From Streptomyces violaceusniger Tu 4113 (lineage in GTDB: Bacteria; Actinomycetota; Actinomycetes; Streptomycetales; Streptomycetaceae): 64,000 nucleotides of DNA. A program made the translations under genes and the position numbers. The stretch is taken from the NCBI RefSeq assembly GCF_000147815.2, contig NC_015957.1, positions 6,510,001 through 6,574,000 of the forward strand, read 5' to 3'. Below, piece by piece: positions 38,638 to 47,918 of the stretch; position 1 is the first letter of the stretch, and every line of letters starts with the position of its first letter. The notes below the pieces were generated by a model. That model searched no databases. It worked only from the letters and a program-made list of their open reading frames with translations, and was not told the origin of the DNA.

Positions 38638-39872
38638 CCCGCCATTGTCGCAGCGGGCGGCGGTGTGTCGGCGATGAGCGGATCGGCGGGCGGGTGGGAC
38701 AGCGGGGCGGCGGGCGCGGGTGCGGGCTGCTGGGCGAGCGGGTCGGCGGACGAGGGCGTGGGCCGCTCGGTGAGGGAGCCGGCGGGCGGGTGAGGGAGCA
38801 GGGCGGGCGCCGGGCCGCTGGTCACCGCGGTGAGCGCGGCGAGAGTCGCCCGCCGGTCGCGCTCCTCCAGCAGATGTGCGGTGCCCCGGAGGCGGTGCCT
38901 CCACTCCAGGGCCGCCAGCGCGACCAGGCCGGGCAGAAGGTCGGTGCAGCGGTCCGCGATCCACCGGGTGCCGCGGGTCGCCATCCACCACGCGGAGGCG
39001 GCGCGCGAGGGCGCGATGCCATCGAGCTCCAGGGACGGCGGGGCGCCGGTCGCGACGGACCGGGCGCCCAGGGCGCTGTGGAACTCCCTGGCCAGCAGCC
39101 GGTGCCCGAGCTCGCTCGGATGCAGCCGGTCCACGCTCCACGCCCGCCGCTCGGCCACCCAGCTATGGTCGCCGAGCTCCACATGGACCGCCTCGTACCG
39201 CTGGGACAGCGCGTGCACCACGGTGTTCACCGCGCGCATCCGGCGCCCCAGCGGGCGCGCGAGCGCGGAGGGCAGCCCCAGCATCCGCCCGGGGTCGGGC
39301 AGGCAGGCGGTGAGCACCACGGCGCCGTCGGCGCGCAGCGCGCCGATCGTGCGGTCGAGGGCCTCGGCGACCCGGTGGATGTCGAACGAGTCGCGCAGCG
39401 TGTCGTTCCCGCCGACCACGACCGAGGCCAGATGCGGGCGGGCGCGGCGGGCTTCGACCAGTTGTTCATCGGCGACATCGGCGGCCAGTGCCCCGCTGCG
39501 GGACACATTGACGAACTCCACGGGCTCGTCGGGGTGCGGCCCGGTGGCGGCCGCCAGCAGCGCGGCCCAGCCACGCCATCCGCCGCCGGGCGCCGGGTCG
39601 CCGAGCCCCTCGGTGAGCGAGTCGCCGAGGGCGGCGAACCGCAGCCTGCGCGGCTCCGCGCCGTCGCCCGGGCCCGGCGTGGGGCCGGGCGTCCGCCCGG
39701 CCGCCGAGTGCGGGGCAGTGGTGGAACCCTGCCCCGCACCCTCCGTCTCCGTCTTCCTGAGGCCGGCCTCCGTAAGGACGGTGTCCCTGACGACGGCCTC
39801 CGTAAGGACGTTCTCCGTACGAGACGGTTCCGTACCAGCGCGGTCCCCCGTGTGAGCGCCGGCTGCGCTCAC
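38634..39872 (-). CDS. SGNH/GDSL-type hydrolase
   Basis: 412 residues from GTG 39872, overlapping the GT4 stop by GTGA. Catalytic blocks are plain: block [15 protein letters not shown] (nucleophile Ser, about residue 80), block [15 protein letters not shown] (Gly/Asn oxyanion), and block [16 protein letters not shown] (Asp-x-x-His). The first 70 residues are low-complexity and the last 70 are Pro/Ala-rich with three PADPL-like repeats; neither looks like a signal peptide. The family hydrolyses esters of lipids, sugars or cell-wall polymers. Coupling to two glycosyltransferases suggests trimming of a glycan acyl group. Confidence 0.85.
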   Translation of the reverse strand: MSAAGAHTGDRAGTEPSRTENVLTEAVVRDTVLTEAGLRKTETEGAGQGSTTAPHSAAGRTPGPTPGPGDGAEPRRLRFAALGDSLTEGLGDPAPGGGWRGWAALLAAATGPHPDEPVEFVNVSRSGALAADVADEQLVEARRARPHLASVVVGGNDTLRDSFDIHRVAEALDRTIGALRADGAVVLTACLPDPGRMLGLPSALARPLGRRMRAVNTVVHALSQRYEAVHVELGDHSWVAERRAWSVDRLHPSELGHRLLAREFHSALGARSVATGAPPSLELDGIAPSRAASAWWMATRGTRWIADRCTDLLPGLVALAALEWRHRLRGTAHLLEERDRRATLAALTAVTSGPAPALLPHPPAGSLTERPTPSSADPLAQQPAPAPAAPLSHPPADPLIADTPPPAATMAG

Positions 39873-41098
39873 CGCACACCGCCGATTGCCCGGTGCTCGG
39901 AGACCGCCGTGGCGGCCGGAAGCGCTGCGGCCGGGACCCGGCCGCCGTCGGCGCACCGGACGCCCTCGGTGGACGCCTCGTGGGCGGTCAGGAAGGAGGC
40001 GACCGCGGCGGGCCAGCCGTAGCGCTCGGCGCGTGCCCGGGCCGCCGCCCGGCGGAGGGGCTCCGAACGGGCCAGAACGCGCTCCACGGCGTCCGCGAAG
40101 GCCGTTCCGTTGTCCGCGGCGGTGTCGCCCGCGGCGCCGACGATGTCGGGCAGCGCGGAGAGCGCGCTGACGACGACGGGCGAACCGCACGCCAGCGCCT
40201 CCAGCGCCGCGAGGCCGAAGGTCTCCGCCGGGCCCGGCGCCAGCACGACATCGGCGCTCGCCTGGATGGCGGCGAGCCCCGCCCGCTCCGCCACATGGCC
40301 GAGGAAGACGGCCGGAAGCCCCTCGGCGTGGGCGCGGGCCTCCAGGCGCGGCCGCAGCGGCCCGTCCCCGGCGACCACGAGCGCCGCGGAGACGCCCCGC
40401 CGCCGCAGCTCGGCGAGCGCGTCGAGCGCCCGGCCCGGCCGCTTCTCGGGCGAGAGCCGCGAGCACATGGCGAGGAGAACGGCCGCCTCGCCGCGGTGGT
40501 GATCCCGCAGCGCGGCGTCGTGGTGGGAGGGGTGGAAGTGGCCGAGATCCACGCCCAGAGGGGCGCGTACGACATTCCGCGCGCCGATCCGTACAAACTC
40601 GCGCGCCGCCCACTCGGTGGTACAGACGATCCGCGAGTACGCCCGCGCGGTACGGAGGTTGAGCCGGTCCGCGGCGCCCTGGGCGAACCCGTCCGGCACA
40701 CCCCAGGTGCGCAGCACGGCGTCCGCGCTCTCGTGGGAGACCATCACGGCCGGTACGCGGACGCGCCGCGCCCACTCCCCCGTCCAGCGGAGGGTGGTGC
40801 GGTCCGACACCTCGAGCCGATCCGGTGCCAGGCAGTCGAGCAGCCGGGTCAGCCGGCGCCGGTCGGTCAGGACGCGATAGCCGCCGGTGCCGGGGATGGT
40901 CGGCCCGGGCAGCGTGATCACCCGCCCCTGCCGGGTCTGCTCGTCCGAGACCCGCTCGCCCGGCACCACCAGGACGGCCTCGTGCCCGGCCGCCTGATAA
41001 CCGGCCCCGAGCTCGCGCAGCGCGGTGCGGAGGCCGCCGGAGGCGGGGGTGACGAAGTTGGCCAGCCGGACGATGCGCAGGCCCTTGCCGTCGCTCAT
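39869..41098 (-). CDS. Glycosyltransferase family 4 (GT-B)
   Basis: 409 residues from the ATG at 41098, which has GGGAGGAGAG just upstream; an earlier in-frame ATG overlaps that Shine-Dalgarno. The GT-B fold is shown by RIVRLANFVTPASGGLRTAL at the N-terminus, VRAPLGVDLGHFHPS and MCSRLSPEKRPGRAL in the second Rossmann domain. The donor-site E-x7-E motif appears as LAPGPAETFGLAALEALACGSPVV. Such enzymes transfer hexoses such as mannose to lipid or sugar acceptors at the cytoplasmic face. A paralogue lies 119 bp upstream on the same strand. Confidence 0.9.
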   Translation of the reverse strand: MSDGKGLRIVRLANFVTPASGGLRTALRELGAGYQAAGHEAVLVVPGERVSDEQTRQGRVITLPGPTIPGTGGYRVLTDRRRLTRLLDCLAPDRLEVSDRTTLRWTGEWARRVRVPAVMVSHESADAVLRTWGVPDGFAQGAADRLNLRTARAYSRIVCTTEWAAREFVRIGARNVVRAPLGVDLGHFHPSHHDAALRDHHRGEAAVLLAMCSRLSPEKRPGRALDALAELRRRGVSAALVVAGDGPLRPRLEARAHAEGLPAVFLGHVAERAGLAAIQASADVVLAPGPAETFGLAALEALACGSPVVVSALSALPDIVGAAGDTAADNGTAFADAVERVLARSEPLRRAAARARAERYGWPAAVASFLTAHEASTEGVRCADGGRVPAAALPAATAVSEHRAIGGVR

Positions 41099-41216
41099 GC
41101 TGCTCTCTCCTCCCATGGAACTCACGCTGTGTGCCTTTCATTCGCTTCTCCGCCCACGCGGCGCAGAAGCGCGGGCATCGCGACCACCTGCGGCCCGGCG
41201 GCCGCGCGTACGACGC

Positions 41217-42383
41217 TCATGCCGCCACCGCCGTACGGGCCGCAAGCACCTCGGTGTAGTGGTCGATCAGCTGGTCGCCGATCGCCGCCCAGGTGCGGCC
41301 CTCGACCGCCTCCCGGCCGGCGTGCCCCAGTGCCGCGCGCAGCTTCGCGTCGGCCGAGAGCAGCGATACGGCGTCGGTCACCTCGGTCGCGTCCCCGGGC
41401 GGCACCAGCAGTCCCGTACGCCCGTGGTCGATGAGGTCGAGCGGGCCGCCCGCCGCGGGGGCAACCACCGGGACGCCGCTGGCCTGGGCCTCCTGCACGG
41501 TCTGGCAGAAGGTCTCCTGGGGCCCTGTGTGGGCGAAGACGTCCAGGGAGGCGAAGACGCGGGCCAGGTCGTTGCCGGTGCGGCGGCCGAGGAAGCGGGC
41601 CCTCGGCATGGCCGCCCGCAGCGCGGGCTCGCTCGGCCCGTCCCCGACCACGACCACCTGGACGCCGGGAAGCTGGCTCAGCGGCGCGAGCAGCTCGACG
41701 TTCTTCTCCGGGGCGAGGCGGCCGATGTATCCGACGATCAGCTCACCGCCGGGGGCGAGGGAGCGGCGCAGCTCCGGGTCGCGGCGCGAGGGGTGGAAGC
41801 GCTCGGTGTCGACCCCGCGCGGCCACAGCCGGATCCGCGGCACCCCGTGCTCCTCGAGGTCGCGGGCGGAGGCGGTGGAAGGAGCCAGGGTGCGGTCGGC
41901 GGCGGTGTGCACGGCGCGGATGCGCCGCCAGGCCGCGTTCTCGCCCGCGCCGAGGTAGGTGCGGGCGTAGGAGCCGAGGTCGGTCTGGTAAACGGCCAGC
42001 GCCGGTATCCGCAGCCGGAGCGCGGCGGTCATCCCGCGCGCGCCCAGCACGAAGGGGCTGGCGAGGTGGACGACGTCGCTGTGGTGGGAGGTGATGGCGG
42101 CGGCGAGCTTACGGCTGGGCAGTGCGACCCGGACCTGCGGATAGCCGGGCAGGGGCAGGGAGGGGATACGGACGACGGGGTACGGATGCGACCGGTCGAG
42201 CTCCCCTTGGCTCTCGGGTGGCCCGCCGGCCGTGGCGGGCGGTGGGCCTCCGGGGGGACCCGCCGGTGCGATGACCAAGGGGTGATGACCACGGCGGTGG
42301 AGATGGTCGGCCGTCTGCAGCGTGCAGTGAGCGACGCCGTTGATGTCGGGTGGGAAGGATTCAGTCACGATGGCGACACGCAT
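41217..42383 (-). CDS. Glycosyltransferase family 4 (MgtA/PimB-like mannosyltransferase)
   Basis: 388 residues from ATG 42383. MRVAIVTESFPPDINGVAHC and the downstream RLWPRGVDTERFHPSRRDP, GYIGRLAPEKNVELLAPL and FAHTGPQETFCQTVQEAQASGVPVV follow the pattern of actinobacterial GDP-mannose-dependent alpha-mannosyltransferases acting on phosphoinositide or glucuronosyl lipids. There is no signal peptide; the enzyme acts at the membrane's inner face. It is the first gene of a leftward set (GT4, GT4, SGNH hydrolase, 5-oxoprolinase). Confidence 0.9.
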   Translation of the reverse strand: MRVAIVTESFPPDINGVAHCTLQTADHLHRRGHHPLVIAPAGPPGGPPPATAGGPPESQGELDRSHPYPVVRIPSLPLPGYPQVRVALPSRKLAAAITSHHSDVVHLASPFVLGARGMTAALRLRIPALAVYQTDLGSYARTYLGAGENAAWRRIRAVHTAADRTLAPSTASARDLEEHGVPRIRLWPRGVDTERFHPSRRDPELRRSLAPGGELIVGYIGRLAPEKNVELLAPLSQLPGVQVVVVGDGPSEPALRAAMPRARFLGRRTGNDLARVFASLDVFAHTGPQETFCQTVQEAQASGVPVVAPAAGGPLDLIDHGRTGLLVPPGDATEVTDAVSLLSADAKLRAALGHAGREAVEGRTWAAIGDQLIDHYTEVLAARTAVAA

Positions 42384-42699
42384 ACCGGTGTTGTCGGCGT
42401 ACGAAGGGTGGCTCCGGCATCGTGCACGTTTCGCGCCGTAGAACGTCCCATGAGCGTTGGCCTTCGCGCTCCCCGGGTCCTCCTCAGCACCCCGGCGAGA
42501 TCACATCAAACCCGCATAAACCCGCCTCAATGGCCGACCGGTCACTCGGCGCGAAACTGTCGCCCGGGTGAACACCCTGTTCGGGTGACGCGGAGGTACG
42601 GAGGGTGACGATCCCTTCACCCTCCCGGGGAAGACGCCTCTGCCGCCTCCGAGGTTGCGCGCCCCGGCGCGAGATCGCGCTGCGGGGCGGCCGGCCGGA
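42384..42699. other. Intergenic region with a hairpin
   Basis: No gene is seen in these 316 bp. They hold the promoter of the leftward GT4 operon and, at 42600-42625, a hairpin that probably ends transcription of the HEAT-repeat gene. Confidence 0.6.
42600..42625 (-). terminator. Hairpin downstream of the HEAT-repeat gene
   Basis: Perfect 9-bp arms (GGAGGGTGA at 42600-42608, TCACCCTCC at 42617-42625) around an 8-nt loop, 75 bp past the HEAT-repeat gene's stop in the direction of transcription. Confidence 0.55.
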
Positions 42700-44124
42700 T
42701 CAGAAGTCCGGGGTTTCGGGCCCGATGCGGCTGCGGACGGCCGTCTGGACCTCGGCCTCCTCCGCCGGGTCGGCGGCCAGCCGGCGGAGCTGTTCGACGA
42801 CGCGGGTGTCGGCGGTGGCGGCGTGCCGGGCGGCGAGTTCGCGGGTGCTCTCCTCGCAGTCCCAGAGGCATTCGACGGCGAAGCCCGCCGCGAAGGACGG
42901 ATCGGTGGCGGCCAGCGCGCGGGCGGCGCGGCCGCGCAGGTGCGAGGAGGCCGTCTCGCGGTAGACATGGCGCAGTACGGGCGCGGCGCAGGTGATCGTC
43001 AGGCGCCCGGCGCCGTCGACGAGCGTCCACAGGATCTGGGCGTCCGGGCCCTCGGCCCGGACCGTGCGGCGGAGGGCGGCGAGCACGAGCGGGGTGTCGT
43101 ACTGTCCGCCGCGGCAGGAGAGCATCGCGGCCGCCGCGTCGCCGAGGGCGTCGGGGCGGTGGGCCCAGACGCGGGCCCGGTCGAGGGCGGAGATGCTGCG
43201 CATGCGTTCGAAGGCGGAAAGGGCCGCCTGGGAGACCAGCTCCGAGGCGTCCGGCTCGGTCACGGCCGCCTCGATCAGGTCGAGCACCTCGGGGTCGCCG
43301 ATCTCCGCGAGATGCCGCAGCGCGGCGGTGCGGGCGGCGTCGGGGGCCGACGCGGCGGCGGCGAGGAGTTCGGGCCGGTCCTCGGGTCCGGCGACGGCGG
43401 CCAGGCAGCGGGCCGCCGCGTCGGGGCGGCGGGCGTCCGGCTTCAGATCGTGCTCCCGCTGGGCCCACAGCAGGATGTCGTGGACGCTCCATCCGGGGCG
43501 CGGTCCCGAGGGCCGCATCTGGCGCTGCCACCGGTCGAAGGCGCCCTGCTCCGCCGCCGCGCGCACCCGCGGTCCGTGGTGCGGGTCGCCGGCCCACAGC
43601 CGCCAGGGCCGGGGCTCGTAGGCGCCGCGTACGACGGCGGCCAGCTCGGCGTCGCCCTCGGAGGTCTCGGGGAAGCGGGCGAGGACCGCGGGGGCCAGGC
43701 CGCGCAGCCCGGGGTCGTCGTCGCGCAGGGCCAGCTCGTCGAGGGCCCATTGCCAATTGCTGCCGGCCGCGGTGTAGCGGCGCAGCAGCCGCAGGGCGTC
43801 CGCCCTGCCGTAGGCGGCGAGGTGGCCGAGGACGGAGAGGGCGAGCCCGGTGCGCGCCTCGTCGTCGTTGACCAGGTCGTCGGGGTGGAACAGATGCTGT
43901 TCGATTTCGTCGAGCTCGGCGTCGAGGTCCAGGCAGAGCCTGGCGTAATAGAGCGAGCGGTTCTCGACCTGCCAGTCACGGCGGGGGTCGCGCAGCACAC
44001 AGTGGTGCAGTGCCGCGAGCGCCTCGGCCCGCGGCGCGGCGAGGGCATGCAGGGTCCCGTCGCCGCGGCCTCGCTGAAGGAGGCCGAGCAGGGTGCCGCT
44101 GGGCGCTATGTCTGGATCGAACAT
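42700..44124 (-). CDS. HEAT-repeat-like helical protein of unknown function
   Basis: 474 residues from the ATG at 44124 (MFDPDIAPSGTLLGLLQRGRG), chosen because the sequence becomes conserved-looking there; upstream in-frame starts would add up to 66 residues. The body is a series of helical hairpins rich in Ala, Leu and Arg: AARCLAAVAGPEDRPELLAAA, TAALRHLAEIGDPEVLDLIE, QAALSAFERM, RGRAARALAATDPSFAAGFA. This is a solenoid pattern of the HEAT/PBS-lyase class, usually a scaffold for protein binding. It has no membrane segment and no signal. Similar proteins occur in many streptomycetes, but I know of no function. It is divergent from the PAS/SpoIIE gene across 316 bp. Confidence 0.75.
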   Translation of the reverse strand: MFDPDIAPSGTLLGLLQRGRGDGTLHALAAPRAEALAALHHCVLRDPRRDWQVENRSLYYARLCLDLDAELDEIEQHLFHPDDLVNDDEARTGLALSVLGHLAAYGRADALRLLRRYTAAGSNWQWALDELALRDDDPGLRGLAPAVLARFPETSEGDAELAAVVRGAYEPRPWRLWAGDPHHGPRVRAAAEQGAFDRWQRQMRPSGPRPGWSVHDILLWAQREHDLKPDARRPDAAARCLAAVAGPEDRPELLAAAASAPDAARTAALRHLAEIGDPEVLDLIEAAVTEPDASELVSQAALSAFERMRSISALDRARVWAHRPDALGDAAAAMLSCRGGQYDTPLVLAALRRTVRAEGPDAQILWTLVDGAGRLTITCAAPVLRHVYRETASSHLRGRAARALAATDPSFAAGFAVECLWDCEESTRELAARHAATADTRVVEQLRRLAADPAEEAEVQTAVRSRIGPETPDF

Positions 44125-44440
44125 GAGGTCAGCATCCGGTGCGGGAGGTTCGCTGGCAACGGGATTTCCGTCGATCGGCATTCTTGCCGATGTCCTGGCG
44201 CCGTATGCCTGATGAACGGCGTGGGACTGAGGGACTCCCGAGCGCCGCAGCCTACCCGGAATCGCGCCCTCCGCCGATTCCCGCCCGATATGCCCCCGGA
44301 AGGCCATCGGCATATGCCGCAAGCACCACCGGATCGGGTATTGCCAAACCGCTTACGGGATGTCGCAGCCTGTGCAAGAGTCGTTACCGGTCCCTCCCCC
44401 CTCAAGACCCGGCCGCGCCGCGCCCGTATCGGAGAACGTC
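44125..44440. other. Divergent promoter region
   Basis: The 316 bp between the HEAT-repeat and PAS/SpoIIE genes contain no supported gene; both promoters should lie here. I see no clear operator or hairpin. The PAS/SpoIIE start is preceded by GGAGA at 44431. Confidence 0.5.
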
Positions 44441-46003
44441 ATGCCGTCCCCCCGCTCCGCGGACCATCCCGCCGTTCCACCTCCCCAGCGTGACACGGTC
44501 GACGCCCTCATCTCGCAGACCCAGCGGCTCCGCGGCGGGCTCGACGCCGTCCGCCGCGACACCGTCGCGGATCTGGGCGGTACGGACGACGCGCAGGTGC
44601 GCTGGCAGCGAGCACTGTGCGAGCTCGCCGTCCACCAGCTGGACGATCTGGGCCGGCATCTGGGCGAGCTGCGCGAGGGACTGCTCGCCGATCCCCCCAG
44701 GACGGACGAGGGGACCGAAGCCGACGCGACGGGGACGGACGGGGGGACGGAAGCCGACCCGACGGGGACGGCCGGGGGGACGGAAGCCGACCCGACGGGG
44801 ACGGCCGAGGCCCCGGCCGGGAGCGCTGCCACCGGCCGCGGTTCGCTGCTGAGCCGGGTCGGCAGCGCCGAGTGGAACCTCCTCTCCGACGGGGTCACCT
44901 GGTCCGACGAGCTGTGCCGGATCTTCGGCCGCGACCCCGGTGACGGCGGGCTCACCCTCGACGAGCTGCCCTCCTGGGTCTTCTCCGAGGACCAGCCGAT
45001 CCTGACCGCGATGGTCACGGACTGCCTGGTGGACGGAAAGCCGATCGACGGCGAGTTCCGCGTCGTGCGCGCGGACGAGGTGGTGCGCACCATCCATATG
45101 GCGGGCGAGCCGGTGCTCGACACCGACGGCAGCACCGCCTCCATGTGGGCCGTGCTCCGGGACGTGAGCGAGCTGCGGCGTAGCGAACGGGCGGTGCGCG
45201 AAAGCCGGGACACCCTCAGCCACCAGCGGCGGATCGCGCGGACCGAGCGCCGGCTGGCGGTGGAGGTGCAGGAGGCCGTGCTGCCGCCGTGGCGCGGCTC
45301 CCTCCGGCTTCCGGCCGGCGACGGCCTTCCGGGCGCCGGACCGGTGGCCGACGGCGCCGCCCTCGACCTCGCCGCCCACTACCTCCCCTCCGAGTCCAGC
45401 GCCCAGATCGGCGGCGACTGGTACGACGCGCTCGAACTGCCGGACGGACGGACCCTGCTGAGCGTCGGCGGCCTCACCGGCCATGGTGTGACCGCGACCT
45501 GCGGCATGGCCATGCTGCTCGGCGCGGTGCGCGGCATGGCGGTGGCCGGGATCGAGCCGGGCCCGCTGATGGGGCGGCTCAACCAGTTGCTCGCCGTCTC
45601 CTCCCAGCCCGCGCTGGTCGGCGCCGCCTGCGGGCAGTACGACCCGCGCACCCGCACCCTGGTGTGGGCGCAGGCCGGACACCCCGCCCCGCTGCTCTTC
45701 CGCGACGGGACGGGGCGCCCGCTGCGCTCTTGCGACGGCGTGCTGCTCGGCGCCACGACGGGCGCCGCGTATACCCAGTCCGAGGAGCGGCTGGAGCCGG
45801 GCGATCTGCTGGTGCTGCACACCGGACGGCTCGCCCGGGACGCCGAGGGCGCCACCGAGCGGCTGCTCGCACTCGCGCCACGGCTGACCGCCGCCCATGG
45901 CGCACAGGAGTGCGTACGGACCGTGGCCGAGACGTTCGGCGACGAGCCGCGCGAGAACGACGCCTGTGTGCTGATCGCCAGGGTCACCGGTGCCCGCGCA
46001 TGA
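44441..46003 (+). CDS. PAS domain protein with degenerate SpoIIE/PP2C phosphatase domain
   Basis: 520 residues from ATG 44441. Residues 1-90 are helical; about 90-125 is a linker of three 11-residue repeats (GGTEADPTGTA). Residues about 140-260 are a PAS fold (WNLLSDGVTWSDELCRIFGRDP through WAVLRDVSELRRSE). Residues about 265-515 resemble the RsbU/SpoIIE phosphatase fold. The first motif GGDWYDALEL is intact, but VGDVxGHG has become VGGLTGHG, the TDGL motif has become TGRL, and the C-terminal DD motif reads END. Loss of these metal-binding Asp residues suggests a pseudophosphatase. A role in anti-sigma or anti-anti-sigma signalling, with no catalysis, is inferred. Confidence 0.85.
   Translation: MPSPRSADHPAVPPPQRDTVDALISQTQRLRGGLDAVRRDTVADLGGTDDAQVRWQRALCELAVHQLDDLGRHLGELREGLLADPPRTDEGTEADATGTDGGTEADPTGTAGGTEADPTGTAEAPAGSAATGRGSLLSRVGSAEWNLLSDGVTWSDELCRIFGRDPGDGGLTLDELPSWVFSEDQPILTAMVTDCLVDGKPIDGEFRVVRADEVVRTIHMAGEPVLDTDGSTASMWAVLRDVSELRRSERAVRESRDTLSHQRRIARTERRLAVEVQEAVLPPWRGSLRLPAGDGLPGAGPVADGAALDLAAHYLPSESSAQIGGDWYDALELPDGRTLLSVGGLTGHGVTATCGMAMLLGAVRGMAVAGIEPGPLMGRLNQLLAVSSQPALVGAACGQYDPRTRTLVWAQAGHPAPLLFRDGTGRPLRSCDGVLLGATTGAAYTQSEERLEPGDLLVLHTGRLARDAEGATERLLALAPRLTAAHGAQECVRTVAETFGDEPRENDACVLIARVTGARA
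44706..44804 (+). repeat. 33-bp coding tandem repeat in the PAS/SpoIIE gene
   Basis: Three head-to-tail copies of a 33-bp unit encode the 11-residue motif GTEADPTGTAG and variants, forming an acidic Thr/Gly linker between the N-terminal helices and the PAS domain. Boundaries are approximate. Confidence 0.8.
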
Positions 46004-46118
46004 CGCGGCTTCACGCGTCGGCGTGGCGCGGTGATCGACCCTCGTAAGGCGTTGGCTTCCCGTACGGGTGACTTGTTTCGTGACAGTTGACTCGTCGTAA
46101 GGCGTTGCCCCTCGTCGG

Positions 46119-46132
46119 GCCCCTTGTGGGGC
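46119..46132. terminator. Short hairpin between convergent genes
   Basis: GCCCC-ttgt-GGGGC, a five-bp stem in the gap between the PAS/SpoIIE gene and the convergent NsdA-like gene. The same gap repeats tcgtaaggcgttg twice (about 46043 and 46094). Confidence 0.35.
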
Positions 46133-46163
46133 TCGTCAGGGCCTATGAGCCGTGGCCCGGCCG

Positions 46164-47672
46164 CTAGACGGCCGCGCTCCTGGCGATGGAGCCGGATCCT
46201 TTCAGCCCCGCGCCGCCCTTCCCCGCGCCACTCTTCGGCATCACCTGCTGGATCTCCTCACGCAGCTCCCGGATGGCCGGTGTCGTGCTGTACCGCCCGG
46301 TGAGCCGGTACATCTCGCGCAGCCGGTCCCAGGTGCGATGCGAGGAGTTCTGCTCGATCGTCAGCAGGGCCAGCCGGGCATAGCGCTCGGCCTGCTCGGG
46401 ATCGTCGCCGATGAAACAGGCCGAGGCGATGGAGATGTGGTCGAAGATCTGGGACCGCTGGCGCCCGCCCTCCCGCATCCGCAGCGCCTTCTTGGCATGG
46501 CTCTCGGCGATGCCCGCCGCCCCCGGCTCGTGCTCGGCGAGGGTGCGGTAGACCAGCCCCTGCATCCCGTACAGATCCGCCTCGTTGAAGAGCTGCATCC
46601 AGCTCGGCGCCGGTCCTTCGTCCCGGTCCGAGATGAACAGCTCCTCCGCCTCGCCCAGGGCGCGGCGCACCGCCTGGCCGTGGCCCTTGGACGCCTGCGC
46701 CCATGCCTCGATGGTGCAGAACATGGCCCGGGTGCACGGCAGCGCCGCCTCGCCCGCACCGGTCTTGGCCAGCTTCATCAGATCCAGGGCGTCGTCCGGG
46801 CGGCCCAGGTGGACCATCTGCCGGGCGGCCCGGGAGAGTGCCTCGCCGGCCCGGGGGCGGTCGCCGCCCTCGCGGGCCGCGTGGGCGGCGATGACGAAGT
46901 ACTTCTGGGCGGTGGGCTCCAGGCCGACGTCATGGGACATCCAGCCGGCGAGCACCGCCAGATTGGCCGCCACCCCCCACAGCCTGCGCTGCAGATGCTC
47001 GGGGTGGCGATAGGCGAGCATCCCGCCCACCTCGTTGAGCTGGCCGACCACGGCCTTGCGCTGGAGCCCGCCGCCGCGGGCCGCGTCCCAGGCGCGGAAG
47101 ACCTCGACCGAGGTCTCCAGGGCGTCGATCTCCTGGGAGCCCACGGGGGCGGCCTCATAGCGGTCGAAGCCCACGGGGTCGAGGGACAGGGGATTGTCGG
47201 TACGGGGCGCGTCGGTGGCGAGGGTGGGGTCGGAGAGCAGAAACTCGCTCATGGCTCCGGTGATGGCGGATCCTGCGGCGAGCGCGGCGCCCGCACCCAC
47301 CAAGCCGCGTCGGTTGAACATAAGGTCCATTCCCGTGAATTCGGTGAGGACCGCGGCCGTGGACTCGGGCGGCCAGAGCAGCCCGTCGGCGGGCTGTCCC
47401 TTTCCCGAGCGCCCCCCTCGTCCGAACCCGAGGTCCTCAGTGGTCACGACTCGACCGAGACGCTCGGTGAACAGGGCCGCCAGCACCTTGGGCACGGGAT
47501 CGCGCGGCGTCTCGCCGGTGTCGATCCAACGCCGCACCCGCGAGGTGTCGGTCGCCAGTTGCGGATGGCCCATGGCCGCCGCCTTCCGGTTCACGAGCCT
47601 CGCGAGCTCCCCCTTGGACCATCCGGCGAGGCCGAACAGGTCCGCAAGACGGGTGTTGGGTTCCCTCGTCAC
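46164..47672 (-). CDS. NsdA-like regulatory protein (helix-turn-helix plus TPR-like repeats)
   Basis: 502 residues from GTG 47672. The N-terminal 70 residues look like a DNA-binding domain tied to a substrate-like signature ([19 protein letters not shown], then [20 protein letters not shown]). Residues 115-160 form a Gly/Ala-rich spacer. The C-terminal two thirds are helical repeats of TPR type ([69 protein letters not shown]). This layout is that of NsdA, a negative regulator of sporulation and antibiotic production in Streptomyces, and of related proteins. Orthology was not tested, so no symbol is given. It is divergent from the phosphotransferase gene. Confidence 0.75.
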   Translation of the reverse strand: MTREPNTRLADLFGLAGWSKGELARLVNRKAAAMGHPQLATDTSRVRRWIDTGETPRDPVPKVLAALFTERLGRVVTTEDLGFGRGGRSGKGQPADGLLWPPESTAAVLTEFTGMDLMFNRRGLVGAGAALAAGSAITGAMSEFLLSDPTLATDAPRTDNPLSLDPVGFDRYEAAPVGSQEIDALETSVEVFRAWDAARGGGLQRKAVVGQLNEVGGMLAYRHPEHLQRRLWGVAANLAVLAGWMSHDVGLEPTAQKYFVIAAHAAREGGDRPRAGEALSRAARQMVHLGRPDDALDLMKLAKTGAGEAALPCTRAMFCTIEAWAQASKGHGQAVRRALGEAEELFISDRDEGPAPSWMQLFNEADLYGMQGLVYRTLAEHEPGAAGIAESHAKKALRMREGGRQRSQIFDHISIASACFIGDDPEQAERYARLALLTIEQNSSHRTWDRLREMYRLTGRYSTTPAIRELREEIQQVMPKSGAGKGGAGLKGSGSIARSAAV

Positions 47673-47735
47673 GTCAAGCCCCCAGGTTCCTCGGCTGACT
47701 TGACAGTAACGGTCCCGTCACGAGCCGTGCGACTA

Positions 47736-47765
47736 TTCGCCAGGGTTCGCCAGGGTCCGCCAGAT
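47736..47765. repeat. Three 10-bp direct repeats in a divergent promoter
   Basis: ttcgccaggg twice (47736-47745, 47746-47755), then the related tccgccagat (47756-47765). The exact helical-turn spacing puts all copies on one DNA face, as expected for cooperative protein binding. Confidence 0.6.
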
Positions 47766-47918
47766 GGTGTGCCACCCGCACAGGGGTGTGATGTAGGAGT
47801 GCGTTACCCGGCCCCGTGGCGGATCGAGCTGAACCGACCGCATTCCCCAGGGTGCGGCCCCGCCTGGGGGCCGGGTGCGTACGCAACTCGTCGGCACACG
47901 AAGGGATCTGTATCGCCC

